A stretch of DNA of 64,000 bases from Sphagnum compactum (GCA_965153455.1 OZ234493.1:14188213-14252212), one strand, 5' to 3'. Shown: positions 48,301 through 60,279, counted from the stretch's first letter. Notes: a model not told the origin generated them from the letters alone. A program made the numbers and translations.

Positions 48301-50900
48301 TCTTCCACCCATCATGGGATACAATCAATGAATGCAACACACCATGTTTTGTGACATTAATTTTGAGTTCATGATGAAAGATGGGGCAAACCAAATAGGA
48401 AATGGGTTGAGAACAAGTTCAAGTAAGAAACACAAAGGTCTCAAAATGTGAATATTGAAAGTTAACTTTCATTTTCCATTTGGAGTTGTGAGATATGAGT
48501 TTTGGCCAAAATGAAGGTTGAGAACTTTTAATTCCCTATCATAAGCATGAAAATCAAAATATAAAAAGAATTCCATGGTACATGAAAACCAAAACAAACT
48601 ATGGCAAATGCAAACCTAGATCTAAATCCAAACATAAATCATGAAAATCAAATAAAAAAAACACAAAATATGAAAACATGAACATGAAATGAATCAAACA
48701 AAACTACAATGCAAAATCGCATTTTACACTAATGTTGAATAGATTTAAAATAATGGGGTCCTACTTTTATTTATATACCCATGTAAAGACTTAGTTTTAA
48801 AAACTTTCATGAAAGCTTCCATGTGTATACCATCCACAAAACCTTATTGAAAACTTTATTAAATATGAATTAACTATAAGTTATGAATAAGAATTGAACA
48901 ACAATGGATGAAAAATTGATTTTCAAGGATGAAATTCCTGATGATGATGTTGATGATGGTGATGTTGGCCATGATGTGGGGGATGTCATCTATGATATTT
49001 TTAACCACTTTAAAACACAAGAAGTAGTTTCGAATGACTTCTAATCTAAATATGCAACATGGTGTTGGAAATATATTGTTGAAGATTATAACTTTACAAT
49101 TTGAAACTCTTCAATTGAAATTTGTGAAATAGTTATGAACTTGCAAACTTGCAAAAGTCATAATTTGGGAATTTTAGAACTCACATTTGGAAGTCCTAAA
49201 CATTGTAACCATTTTGATGTAGCTTCCACTATCAATCATATAGTATATTGTATAGGGACAAAAATGGTGCTGTCTTCCTAGGCCTAGATCATGTGACTGT
49301 AATGAATCCAAAGCAAATTTATGACTCAAAATTTGTTCCATTTGCACTAACCGTTTGAAACAAGCTACCGCATGAACATAAAGTTTGAATTTAGAACCTA
49401 GAGTTGGAACTTGGGATGACAAAATGTTTTTTCCCTTGTACACATGCAAGTAAGACCCAAAAATTTAATCGCAAAATGAATGTTGTACAACTAAACCTAG
49501 AAATAAACATGTAAGCATTCATCGTCATTATGGATGAATGATTTTTCTCGTTCATCTTATGTATGGGTGAAAAAAATTGCATTTACATGTTTTTAATAGA
49601 TAGAATTTCCATTAAAATTATGGATGAATGTGTTTATTTTGTCATTAATTTTGTAATTTTTTTCCATAATTTTAATCAATTAAAGCTCCATGAAACACAG
49701 TTTCCCTTCTTATGAAATGAAAAATATATGAAATTATTCTTATTTATTATTAGTAATAATAGAATAAAAGATCGAATCAATTTTCATTATTGAGCATGAT
49801 TTTTTTCAAATTTAACCAATGTTGTTGACAACATTGGGTTTTGAATGTTTTGACTATTTTTAAACTACATAATGTCATTGGTGATAATGAATTTTTTAAA
49901 TAAACAAAAATTCAATTTTAGCCACCTTAAAATTTAGTTTTTTTCAAACAACCTACTATCATAGATGATAATGAAGTGTTTTTTAATAATTATTTATTTT
50001 CAAAGCACCCCAATTTTTCATGAAGTAAATATATAATGTTGTTGACAATAATTGGGCCGGGGGGGGGGGGGTTTACACCCATTCCATGACAATATTTTTG
50101 GAATTGCTTAACAATGTTCTAAAAATGATTTCTTAAACAAAATTTTAAAAGTTCCATCATCATATTTTCCCCTGTAATCACAACTTCATTATCCATCGTT
50201 ATTAAATGATATTCAAGTTTGAAATATTAATACTTGGACAACAAATGAGGATGGATATAAATTATTTTGAAATTTATTTATTTTCTAATCATGGATGAAT
50301 TTCACCCAATGATTTATTTATTTAATCCAAATCATAAATGAAATTCATCCATGTAAAAATGACATTCATGCATATGAAATCATTTATCTATGAACATATT
50401 CATCCATGTAGGTGGATTAAAATCACATTAAACTTTAAGTTCCTGAACTTTGATGGAGAATGAGATATTGTGATTACAAATGATGTTATGTATCAAAATG
50501 GATGAAAAATGATTGACATTTTCAATCCTATTTGAAAATGTCAAATATGTAAAAAATACATTTTCATATTTTAAAATGCAAGCTAAAAAAACCTTGAAAA
50601 ATGTTATATTATATACCCAAAATGCATTTTTAATTAAAAAAATTATTATTCAAAATTTGTTGTATTAGATATTAAAATGTATTTAAATAAATAAATAAAT
50701 AGGGCTGAGAATCTCAAAAGAAAATATTATATTGAATTCTTACAACCTGGCAAGGGAAAAGAAAGGTAGAAAGGGTAAACAAAATAATAAAAAATAAAAA
50801 ATAAAAAATAAAAAAATAAAATTTAAAGAATTTAAAAACTGGGGCTGGGGCCCTGGTATGGTCAACTGGGTGGATCAATACCATTTTAACAGACAACCGG
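45331..50900. other. AT-rich intergenic DNA
   Basis: No gene supported. Features seen: a purine-rich run 46380-46740 (the opposite-strand frame is a Phe/Ser/Pro low-complexity artefact), poly-G near 46681 and 50056, scattered ATGGATGAA/TTCATCCAT words between 49.5 and 50.5 kb, and AATAAAAA repeats near 50785-50820. Confidence 0.5.
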
Positions 50901-51252
50901 GCTATTCAGTACCTCACTAACCGGACTTGGTGGGCGGAGGAGAAGCGGATATGCAAGTCCGCCTGCGGGTACTTACCCGTCTAACCGGACCAGAAGCCCA
51001 GTTGTGTGAGAAGAGCGTTCTCTTCTTTGTTTGCAATTGCGCCACATGCAACTTTTCTTGTTCTCTTTCTCGCTCGCAAATTGAAGAAGCTATGACGATG
51101 ATGATGATGATGATGGCCGGAAGTTCTTCTGCGGATCTAGGACGAGAACAATTAGGTGATGTTTTTCTTGAGAATTGAGGAGACTTGCGTGAGGATCGGA
51201 AAACGGTGAGAGAGTCCGTCCGTCCGTCCTTTCTTTCTTCGGCTTTTCTTTT

Positions 51253-54200
51253 ATGGTTTTGAAAGACATGATGCGGAGCACCAAAGTGTTGAGGAGGCAG
51301 CTGCTCGTGGATGACACGAAGATGTGTTCTCCAATGTCAGGTATTGAGACTAGTTTTTCAAGTCTTTTGTCTCCAAACTTGTGCCATGTGCATTTGCATG
51401 TTTTGTTTCCCTTCTCCGATTTCTAGGAGAGAAGTAAAGAGTAATAATGAGAGCTTTTTTTTTCTTGGAATGAATGTTTGTAATCGTTCAATGTGAAAAG
51501 ACTTCTTCTTGTTTTGTGTATCTCAAGAGTTTTTCAGCAAATCCAAAACTATTCACAGTACTACATTCACACGTGCTGATTTCTGAAGAGATGTCCTGTT
51601 GTTTTGAAACCATCATTTCGAACTTGATTTTTAAGAGTCTGCTTCTGCAGAAGTTGAGATTTGTTTCAATCCTCTCACTTGCAAATGTAGTGCTGCTCCT
51701 CATGCTCTTCAATTGAAAGACTCTGCTGTTTAGTGTTTGGGTTTAGGGTTTAGAATTGCCTGCAGTTATTTCAATGCCAGAAGATATCAGTGGTGCTATG
51801 CACATTGATCTTATTCCCATAGTACACTGTCGTCTCAGGATCTCAGGATCTTCATGTGAAACACAATCCTGACAACATAAGGAAATGGACGAAGGTTTGA
51901 GTGCAAGTTTTGTATGCTGGATATCAGTAGTGCTATGCTTGTTGGGGCCTGACAACATAAGGAAATGGACGAAGGTTTGAGTGCAAGTTTTGTATGCTGG
52001 ATATCAGTAGTGCTATGCTTGTTGGTCTCACTCCCATTGTAAACTGTTGCCTCATGATATCTGCTGTATGTGAAACAGAACCCTAAACCCTAAATCCGCA
52101 TAGCATAAGAAATGGAGGAAATTTTGATGGTTTTCAACTGCTTGCTGTTTTTTGCAGTGCAGAGAAGAATGAAGGAACGACTTTGGCATGAGTTCTTCTC
52201 AGATCCTTCACAGTGGTGGGATCACAGGTCAGAGAAGGTAAGATCACTCAAAATCCATTTGTGAGTATACTGTTATTCTTGGTTATGGTTATTATAGCAT
52301 GACTTCCTGCTGCTCCAAATGGTAACAGCTGATCAGTTGGGTCATAGGTGAACTCAAGGTATCCTGATTTCAAGCATAAGACAACACAGCAGGCACTCTG
52401 GCTTGATGGCATATTGACCCCGCCATGGGTGGAAGCAAAGCTGGCAGCAATGGCACCAAGGAGTATACAACCAAGTGTTTTTCAATGGAATGTGAGGCTT
52501 GCGAGATATGTTAAGTCTGGGCAATATGAGAAGACAGTGGATCTTTTTAAGCAAATGAAAAGAGAGGGAATGGTTCCAGATGATGTCACCTTTGTTCATG
52601 TCCTGAAAGCATGCTCAAGTTCACAAGCACTCAAGGAAGGCCAGCATGTTCATCAAGAGATAGTTCGACGAGGTTGTGAATCTAATATTGCAGTGGGTAG
52701 TCGCCTCATTGACATGTATGCCAAATGTGGGCGCATTGAAGATGCGCAGATAGTCTTTGACAGGATGCCAACTCGTGATGTGGTCTCTTGGACTGCATTG
52801 ATTCTGGGATATGTAAAAAGTGGACAAGGTCAGAAGGCGTTGCAACTATTGCAACAAATGCAACATGAAGGGGTGCTGCCAGATCGTGTCACGTTTGTGG
52901 GGTTGCTGAATGTGTGTGCTAGTGTAGCAGCACTTGATGAGGGCAAGCATGTTCATAAACTGATTATTCAGAGAGGCTGGGAATCTGATGCTTTTGTGGG
53001 CAGTAGCCTTGTTGACATGTATGGCAAATGTGGTAGCATTAAGGATGCAGAGAGAGTGTTCAACAGCATGAGTACCCGTGATGTGGTCTGTTGGACTAGC
53101 ATGATTTTAGGGCATGTGAAATGTGGGCAAGCACGTGAGGCATTGGAGCTCTTTCAACAGATGCAACATGAAGGGGTGAAGCCAGATCAAGTCACCTTTG
53201 TGGGGGTGCTGAATGCATGTGCTAGTCTCATGGCTCTTGAAGAAGGCAGACGTGTTCATAAACAGATTGTTGAGAATGGTTTTGACTCTGATGTTTTTGT
53301 GGGTACTAGCCTTGTTGACATGTATTCCAAATGTGGGAGCATTGATGATGCGCAGTTAGTGTTCCACAGGATGTCCACTCGCAATGTGGTCTCTTGGACG
53401 GCCATGATACTCGGACTTGTGAAATGTGGGAAAGGGCAGAAGGCATTGGAACTCTCACAACAAATGGAACAGGAAAGGGTGCAGCCAAACCAGATCACCT
53501 TTGTAGGATTGCTGAATGCATGCGCTAGTGTTTCAGCATTGGAAGAAGGCAGGCGTGTTCACAAACAGGTTATTGAAAGGGGTTGTGAATCTAACATTTT
53601 TGTGGGCAATAGCCTAGTTGACATGTATGCAAAATGTGGGAGCATTGAGGATGCACAGAGAGTGTTTGACAGGATGACCACACGTAATGTGGTCTCCTGG
53701 ACTGCAATGATTCTGGGTCATGTGAAATGTGGGCAAGGGCAGAAGGCATTGAAACTATTGCAGAAAATGCAACAAGAAGGGGTTCACCCACACCCTGTTA
53801 CCTTTGTTGGGTTGCTGAATGCATGTGCAAGTGTATCAGCTCTTGAAGAGGGCAGGCATGTTCATGAACAGGTAATTAAAAGTGGTTGTGGATCGGATGT
53901 TTTTGTGTGTAATAGCCTCATTGACATGTACGCCAAATGTGGTAGCATAGAGGATGCAGAGAGAGTATTCAACAACATGGGTTCACGTGATGTCGTCTCT
54001 TGGACTGTGATGATTTTGGGACGTGTGAAATGTGGGCAAGGGCACAAGGCGCTGGAACTATTTAAACAGATGCAATGTGAAGGTGTCCAGCCAGATCGTG
54101 TCACCTTTGTAGCGTTATTGAATGCATGCGCTAGCATACTGGTGCTTAAAGAGGGTAGGCATATCCATGAACAGATTATCCAGAATGGTTTTGAATCGGA

Positions 54201-55038
54201 TCTGTTTGTAAGTAGTGGCCTTGTTGACATGTATGCGAAATGTGGGAGCATTGAGGATGCACGGCGGGTTTTCAATGGCATGGCCAAATGTGATGTTGTC
54301 TCATGGAATGCCATGATTTTTGGACATGTGAAATGTGGACAAGGGCTTGAGGCATTGGAACTATTTCAGCAAATGCAACATGAAGGCGTGCAACCAGACC
54401 CTGTAACCTTTGTGGCAGTGCTTAATGCATGTGCTGGTGTAGCAGCACTCGAAGAGGGCAGGAGGGTTCATAAACAGATAATTGAGAGCAGTTGTGAATC
54501 TGATGCTTTTGTGGGTAGTAGCCTCATTGACATGTATGCAAAGTGTGGGAGCATCAAGGATGCAGAGAAAGTGTTTAACAACGTGGCTCTTGGACATAAT
54601 GTGGTCTCTTGGACAGCCATGCTTGGGGGCTATGCCATGCATGGCCATGGTAAGGAAGCTCTTGAACATTTTGAGCGAATGCGTAGAGAAGGTGTAGAGA
54701 TAAATGGTGTTACCTTTCTATCTCTTTTGTCAGCTTGTAGCCATGCTGGCTTAGTGGATGAAGGCCTGGACTACTTTAAAGCCATGAGTCCAGTTTATGG
54801 TGTTTCTGCAACAGCAGAGCACTATGCCTGCATGGTTGACCTCCTTGGCCATGCTGGCCGTTTGCAGGAGGCAGAGGATCTGATCAAGAGTAGCCAGCAT
54901 TGTATGGAAGATGCCACTGCATGGACAGCCTTGCTTGGTGCCTGCAGAGTTCATGGTAACTGTGAGATGGGAGAACGTATTGCAAAACGAGTTGTTGAAC
55001 TGGACCCTGGCAATTCATCAGGCTACATGCTTCTTTGA
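51253..55038 (+). CDS. PLS-class PPR protein with N-terminal OSB-like PDF motif (organellar RNA-binding)
   Basis: Exons 51253-51340, 52158-52237 and 52348-55038 give 952 aa up to a TGA. The third exon begins inside the frame; the GTG at 52348 is a Val codon after an intron, not a start. The N-terminus MVLKDMMRSTKVLRRQLLVD is basic and organelle-targeting-like. Residues about 34-85 carry LWHEFFSDPSQWWDHRSEK, then YPDFKHKTTQQALWL and PPWVEAKL, the PDF motif of plant organellar single-stranded DNA-binding (OSB) proteins. From residue 100 run seven P-L-S triplets of 35+35+31 residues (DNA period 303 bases, 52477-54600), an eighth P, L2, S2 and E1 motifs. PLS proteins bind organellar RNA one base per motif and guide C-to-U editing. 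The frame stops in the E2 motif (SGYMLL then TGA), where functional relatives continue SNIYAAA, so the product lacks its deaminase domain. Targeting (plastid or mitochondrion) is unclear. Confidence 0.82.
51868..52026. repeat. Identical 80-bp tandem duplication in PPR intron 1
   Basis: Two copies, 51868-51947 and 51948-52026, running CCTGACAACATAAGG to GCTATGCTTGTTGG with essentially no differences. A more diverged relative (ATATCAGTGGTGCTATG, then CCCATAGTACACTGTCG) lies at 51785-51860, and its counterpart follows copy two at 52026-52080. TTTAGGG repeats flank the block at 51739-51753 and CCCTAAACCCTAAA at 52081-52094. Confidence 0.93.
52477..54600 (+). repeat. 303-bp tandem modules encoding the PLS array
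   Basis: Seven consecutive P-L-S modules start near 52477, 52780, 53083, 53386, 53689, 53992 and 54295. They share long stretches such as GGACATGTGAAATGTGGGCA and TTTGTGGGTAGTAGCCT. The last module has one extra codon. The pattern implies expansion by unequal exchange within an intronless exon. Confidence 0.9.
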
Positions 55039-55520
55039 AACATCTATGCAGCTGCTAGCAAGTGGAATCTCTGTGCGAGTATTCATTGACAGAGTTTGGA
55101 GTGTGAAAAAAGACCCGGGCCATACCTGGATTGTGATGAATAACAAGGTACACACATTTGTTGCAGATGACCAACATCACTCTCAGATGATGGAAAGCTA
55201 TGCAGAATTGATGAGGTTATCCAGGCTCATGAACAATGCTGGCTATGTGCCTGATACAAAATTCTTACTGCACGACATAGAGGAAGAAGAAAAGGTGTCT
55301 CAATTGTGGCACTACAGTGAGAAACTGGCCATTGCAGTTGGGCTAATCAGCACACCTCCTGGTACTCTGATTCGCATCTTCAAGAATGTGCAGGCATGTG
55401 GTGACTGCCACACTGCCTTCAAGTTCATTGCAAAGATAGTAGAGAGTGATTATAGTGAGAAATGCCAATCGTTTCCATCACTTTAAGGATGGGTATTGTT
55501 TTTGCAGGGATTATTGGTAA
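55039..55520 (+). pseudogene. Decayed E2-E+-DYW deaminase tail of the PPR gene
   Basis: The sequence after the TGA at 55036 still reads NIYAAASKWNLC in the same frame, meets a second TGA near 55087, then continues in another frame as VKKDPGHTWIVMNNKVHTFV (the PG-box and E+ region) and RLMNNAGYVPDTKFLLHD. In the HxE site the usual HHSEKLA is WHYSEKLA, so the zinc-binding His is Tyr. NVQACGDCHTAFKF keeps the CxxCH site. A last frameshift near 55443 separates this from IIVRNANRFHHFKDGY and CFCRDYW, ending at a stop at 55518-55520. Two stops, two frameshifts and the lost catalytic His show a deaminase domain no longer under selection. Confidence 0.85.
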
Positions 55521-58500
55521 TAGACATTGTCACAGGTGCTCTTGTCATCACACTGCAATAGTTAGAATAGATAAGTTAAGGGTGTTCACATTGTTAAGTA
55601 CATCATTTGAGTCTTCTGCTGATTTTTCAAGGAGCAGTGAAAAAGGATCACTAGGTTAGGTTCATGCAGAATAGAACAGTGGCAAGTTCAATTTGACAAG
55701 TTAAGTTTTGTCTGGGATCTCCAGTTTTGTCCAAAGCTGTGTTCACTTTGAGAAATGAAGCAAACATGAAGGAAAATACAGAACCAAAAACCTTGAAAGG
55801 TTTGAGAGGTTCAAGGACCTATGTCCAGAAGAGACTTGGCCACTATTCAAAGGTTCCAGTCTAAACTTTCGCAAGAGCTTCCACGAGTACCATCTCATAT
55901 TTGAACCCAGGTTTTGGAAGGTGGGTCTCTTCCTTACTTTCTCCCTGTAGTTGTCCTTGTTGAGGGTACATGGCAGAGTGGTCCAAATAGGAAAGCTCAA
56001 GTTCTCTCTGGTGCAATGCTAACTTAGTTGAAGATAATGAGACTGAAAAGCTTGAGTCTCTAGGACTGCCACCATCTTTACATAGAATTAGTTCAGAGTA
56101 TGGAGGATCCTTTAGAGCATCTCCACCACACCCACTATTTGCGCTTGTATCAGTCTTTCCCCCATTTTCTCTCTGCAGTCAGTTTCTCTATGTTTCATCT
56201 TCCTTTTCTGTGCATCTGTTTAGTTTCTCCCCTCAAGTCTTTTCTTTTTGTATTTCTCCTTGTGTTGTTGTTTGTTGCTAGCCAGTATCATGGCCGAGTC
56301 TTCCTGTTGTTAATGTCTCTTTCTTGGAGGACACTAAATCCTGGGCATGTTTACAGGCACAGAAGTGAGTATCACACTGTTTGATTGCTATCTCTGTCCA
56401 AAATTTTAGTGTACTGGCCATTTTACTGCTGTGTGTAGAGATGTGCTTATATTCTGGCAAAATTCTTGTATGTACTAATATGTATATAACCTTCACTGAA
56501 AAGTTCTGGAGATGCAAAATTCATGTCTTCTTAGACAAGAATTGTTGCCCATGACACAATTGTAACCATGAAAATCAAAGCAACTTGAAGCAGCTACCCA
56601 TCACTCATATAGTCAGTAACACACAGAGCATCTCCAGCAGTGCTCAATATGTGATGCCACAATAATAAACTTTCACATCCAAGTTTAGTTATGTACTCTT
56701 TTGCAACCCCACCAATACTCTGTTGTCTACAACTTGTTCACATTGCATTGCTCATATGAGACTCACCAAAACCTTTGTCTTCTCATTTTCAGTTGTACCT
56801 TTGACAATCTCGTTGCTCTTGTGTTGATGATTTTTGTTTTTTAAAAAAAGATTGAAGCCTTTTGTGTTAAAAATATTGCAAATTTTAAGTTTATGTTTAT
56901 TTTTGGAAAAAAGAAAAGAAAAGAAGATAAATTGTTATCATGCTTGCACTTGTGGTTGAAAGTAGAAGCAAATAAAATTCAATTTAAAACATGCCACTGA
57001 AAAGGAAAGGAAAACCCCCAATTTTGAAATGCAATTTTAAAAAATTAGTAATATCCAAATGGAACTAAAATGAGGAGAATTATTTTTTAAATGCACAATA
57101 GTTTTTCAATAAAAGGTTTAAAAGGTTCAAAACTTAGTGCACATGTAGAAGAATGAGTTATGTGTTGCAATGCAAAAAATACATGATGGATTTACATTCA
57201 TTGATAATATCAGGGTTATTCTCTCCATTTTGCGTGATATGAATTTTTTTTTGCAAAAATTTACCAAAAATCAGCCAAATTAGTTGAATTTTCACTTAGG
57301 AGGGGAAAAAAAAAAAAAACCCATAAATTTCTCAATGCCAAAGATACGTTTTTAATGTTTTGCCATTCACATTAGAACGTATCTTAATGCAAAAGAAGAA
57401 TTATGGAAACTAAAATATTATTTCACCATGCAAAAATATAATCTTCAAAAAAAAAAAAAAAATCCTCTTAAAGAAACCAAAAAAAATCCTTCTAAGATAT
57501 TATTATAACTCTATAACTAATCTCAAGTTTCAACACAAGCCCAAAATATATCATCTTTCAAAAAATCCTCACATAAAAAACACACCTATTTATTACCTAC
57601 CAACTGAGGGGCCTATAAAAGTCCCTTAAGCTACTACTATACTCTGTAATGAATCTAAACACAACATATCCTTACCTTCTTTCTTCATAATAGGCCAGCC
57701 CAAAAACCTTTGCACTACTTTATGCACTAAAATTAGGCTCATTGCAATAATAGAATGAACAATGATGTTCTTTCACCCATTAACATGATGAGTCCTAACT
57801 CTCTAACCACTAATTATGTGTAATTAATTGCATGTTTTAGGGTTTAGGGTTTTAGGGTTTGCATGTTTTAACCCTATATCACTACTAGTCTTTTAAGCTT
57901 GGCTTACTACCAACCCAATAAGGCCCATTTTACACCCCCACTTTCACATACATCACCACACTCTTTTTTTTTCCTTGGCAAATTTGGAAAACAATTGGGG
58001 AAAAAATTATATATATATATATATATATAAATCATTTCCTGAGTACTATAGCTTTCCATCTCATTAAAAAAAACATTTATTTGAGGAATAAAATATAGAG
58101 CAAACACTTTTTAAAAAAACCCAATCTACCTAATATAATGAACACCTTCATCATAATGAACTAACAAACACTTTACACTAGAGTCCTTTCATATAAGGAC
58201 CTTTCATAGTGTTATTATTATGTTTTGAAAATAAATAAATAAATAAAAATCTCCACAAAAAGAAAAGAAAGAAAGGGAAATTTTTATAATAAAAATGACA
58301 TCATTTTAGACCCCAAATCTTCCATTTTGGAAGATTATCCATAACAACATTGAGATTGCACATATATATCCATATACATTATTATTATTATTTTATTTAT
58401 TATTATTATTTTACTTAGTAATTATTTTCCTTGGACATGTTTAGAGTTATAAATAACTTGACCAAATTTGGGCAAAATAAAAAGTAGAAAAAAAAAAAAA

Positions 58501-58900
58501 CAAATTACTTACTTACATGGGGGCTTAACTCTCTAAAGTGTACCCAAAAAGGGCAATAATTACATCCATTAATAGATTAGGGTTTCCAACTAACATCCCT
58601 TTCCATCTTAATGAAGCCCTTCTCCCTTCCTTTTCCTTCCTAGTTTAAGGGAATTAATTCCACAGGCCACGTTTTGTCCTTAAATCCTAATTAAGGAATC
58701 CTAATTAAGGATTCCCTTAATTAATTAATTAACGGAAAACCCAAATGTTCTCATCTCCTTCTTCTTGGACGTCGTCCGCATTCGGTCCTTCTCGTCTCCT
58801 TCACGTCCGTGTACGCATTTCGTTCGTGGAACTCCGACAACTCCGTTCGCTTCCTTCCTTCCGTCTGTATTCGTCGTTTCTCGTCGCCACTTCCCCCCCT
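55521..58900. other. PPR 3' flank and AT-rich intergenic DNA
   Basis: 55521-56850 is moderate in composition and may include the 3' end of the PPR transcript; no conserved frame found. 56850-58700 is AT-rich with A-tracts. A telomere-like patch, TTTTAGGGTTTAGGG plus TTTTAGGG, at 57837-57860 is bracketed by GCATGTTTTA repeats. A (TA)n run is at 58008-58029 and TTATTA runs are near 58380. Confidence 0.5.
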
Positions 58901-58908
58901 TCCCCTTC

Positions 58909-58915
58909 TATAAAA
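58909..58915 (+). promoter_or_regulatory. TATA box of the SIN3-like gene
   Basis: TATAAAA preceded by a C/T-rich tract, about 200 bases before the ATG at 59112. It allows a transcription start near 58940 and a pyrimidine-rich leader with CTTCTTCTTC repeats. There is no competing TATA closer to the start codon. Confidence 0.65.
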
Positions 58916-59111
58916 CTCTCCCTTCTTCGCCACAGCGCAGCAGCCCGCAGGAGCAACGCCGCAGAGGAAGAAGTTGCTGCGCAGAGTTGTGCGGAGAGCG
59001 TTTTGCAACAGAGTTCTGTTTCGTTTTTTTGTTTGTTTGCTTGCTTGCTTCTTCTTCTCTTCTTCTTGCAGTGATAACTTGCAGTTCTTCTTTTGTTTGC
59101 AATTTAGTACC

Positions 59112-59927
59112 ATGAGGAATCGTCGGGACATCAGCTATATTCGGCCAAAGGTGCACAGCATGAAGCTCCGTCAACGACGAGTGCAGGCCCATCAGAATCG
59201 TTCTTCATCAACAACAAGGTCCTCCTCTCGCCGCCGAGGACCCCGTACTGCAATCTGCCCCTTGAAGATCATCACCGTGACGACGACGATGATGACTACG
59301 TCGAGCACCGCGAGTGAGGTGGCAGAAGCTGTACAAAAAACTCATGCTACGAGTCGTCTTTTTCGCTACAAGACGGAGATGCTAGCTGCTTTCAGATACC
59401 TTGATGCAGTGAAGCTGAGATTCGATCCGCCCATGCCAGGAAGAAAAATCTTCAACCGCAGGACGGCCTACAACGAGTTCGTTGACACCATGGCTGAGTT
59501 CAAGGAGCAGCGAATCGACATCACGGAAGTTGTGAACCGAGCCAACGAGCTCTTCGCAGGTCACCCCGACCTCATCCTGGGGTTGGGTCGGTTCCTACCC
59601 AATGGCGGTTCTCAGTACTTCGGATCATCGCCGCCTCCGGAACTTCATCTGCAGGTGGCCTTGAAGGCGATAGAGCGGCAGAGTCAAGCCACGACCACCA
59701 AGGCGATCGCGGTGGTGCGCAAGATCCAGGCTCTATTCTCGGTGCAGACGGACAAGGCACATCAGGAGGTCTACAAGAACTATGTGGCCATCTTCAACGA
59801 GTACATCGAGGGTACTACTAGCATCCCGGAGATGTACACCCAGCTCTCGCAGCTATTCCTCGCCGAGTACCCGGATCTGCTCGCGGAGCTCGCCGAGTTC
59901 TTCCCGGAATCCGCTCGCTCTGCATGA
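59112..59927 (+). CDS. Short SIN3-like protein with two paired amphipathic helix (PAH) domains
   Basis: Intronless, 271 aa from the ATG at 59112; the frame is open upstream to 58974, but that part is Phe/Cys-rich leader translation. Residues 1-65 are basic and Ser/Thr/Arg-rich (MRNRRDISYIRPKVH, RSSSRRRGPR), a likely nuclear signal. PAH1 is about 92-164: AFRYLDAVKLRF, then YNEFVDTMAEFKEQRID, VVNRANELFAGHPDLILGLG and FLP, matching the family FLxxMKxFKxxRID and LFxGHxxLIxGFNxFLP words. PAH2, about 194-266, is more diverged: VVRKIQALFSVQTDK, YKNYVAIFNEYIEG, LSQLFLAEYPDLLAELAEFFP. PAH domains bind helical repressor peptides. Full SIN3 proteins exceed 1000 aa and add an HDAC-interaction region, absent here, so this could act as a competitor or as an adaptor. 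It is GC-rich relative to its flanks. Confidence 0.85.
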   Translation: MRNRRDISYIRPKVHSMKLRQRRVQAHQNRSSSTTRSSSRRRGPRTAICPLKIITVTTTMMTTSSTASEVAEAVQKTHATSRLFRYKTEMLAAFRYLDAVKLRFDPPMPGRKIFNRRTAYNEFVDTMAEFKEQRIDITEVVNRANELFAGHPDLILGLGRFLPNGGSQYFGSSPPPELHLQVALKAIERQSQATTTKAIAVVRKIQALFSVQTDKAHQEVYKNYVAIFNEYIEGTTSIPEMYTQLSQLFLAEYPDLLAELAEFFPESARSA

Positions 59928-60272
59928 GAGCCGCCACCACCACCAGCAGCGCGAGAAGATTAAGCTTAATCTCTTTGTTTTTCTGTCGTTAGTCATGCTG
60001 GTTTGTTGCTGCTAATTCTAGTTTTATACCACAGAATTAAGCACATGGAATTCTTCTTCTTCGACTTGATGGGCAGTTTTATTGTTTGCCAAAAAACCCT
60101 TGCAATCTTTTCTCAAGAACATTAAGGATTTTTGTTTTTGGTTTTTGTTTTGTTTTGTTTTGTTTTTTTTTCCTGGGAGCTGTGGTAAAACTCAATGAAT
60201 GTGCAATGCTCATTAATTCTTTTTCAAGTTTCCTTCTTTCTTTCATTTCCCAAGTTGCTCATCACTTAGAGT

Positions 60273-60279
<7 letters not shown>

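Noticed and set aside
52348-52350. GTG as the start codon of the PPR reading frame
   Set aside because: It follows a TCATAG splice acceptor and continues the PDF motif begun in the previous exon (WWDHRSEK then VNSRYPDF), so it is an internal Val codon.
53862-54314. Minus-strand 150-aa frame in the PPR array
   Set aside because: A periodic shadow of the 303-bp modules.
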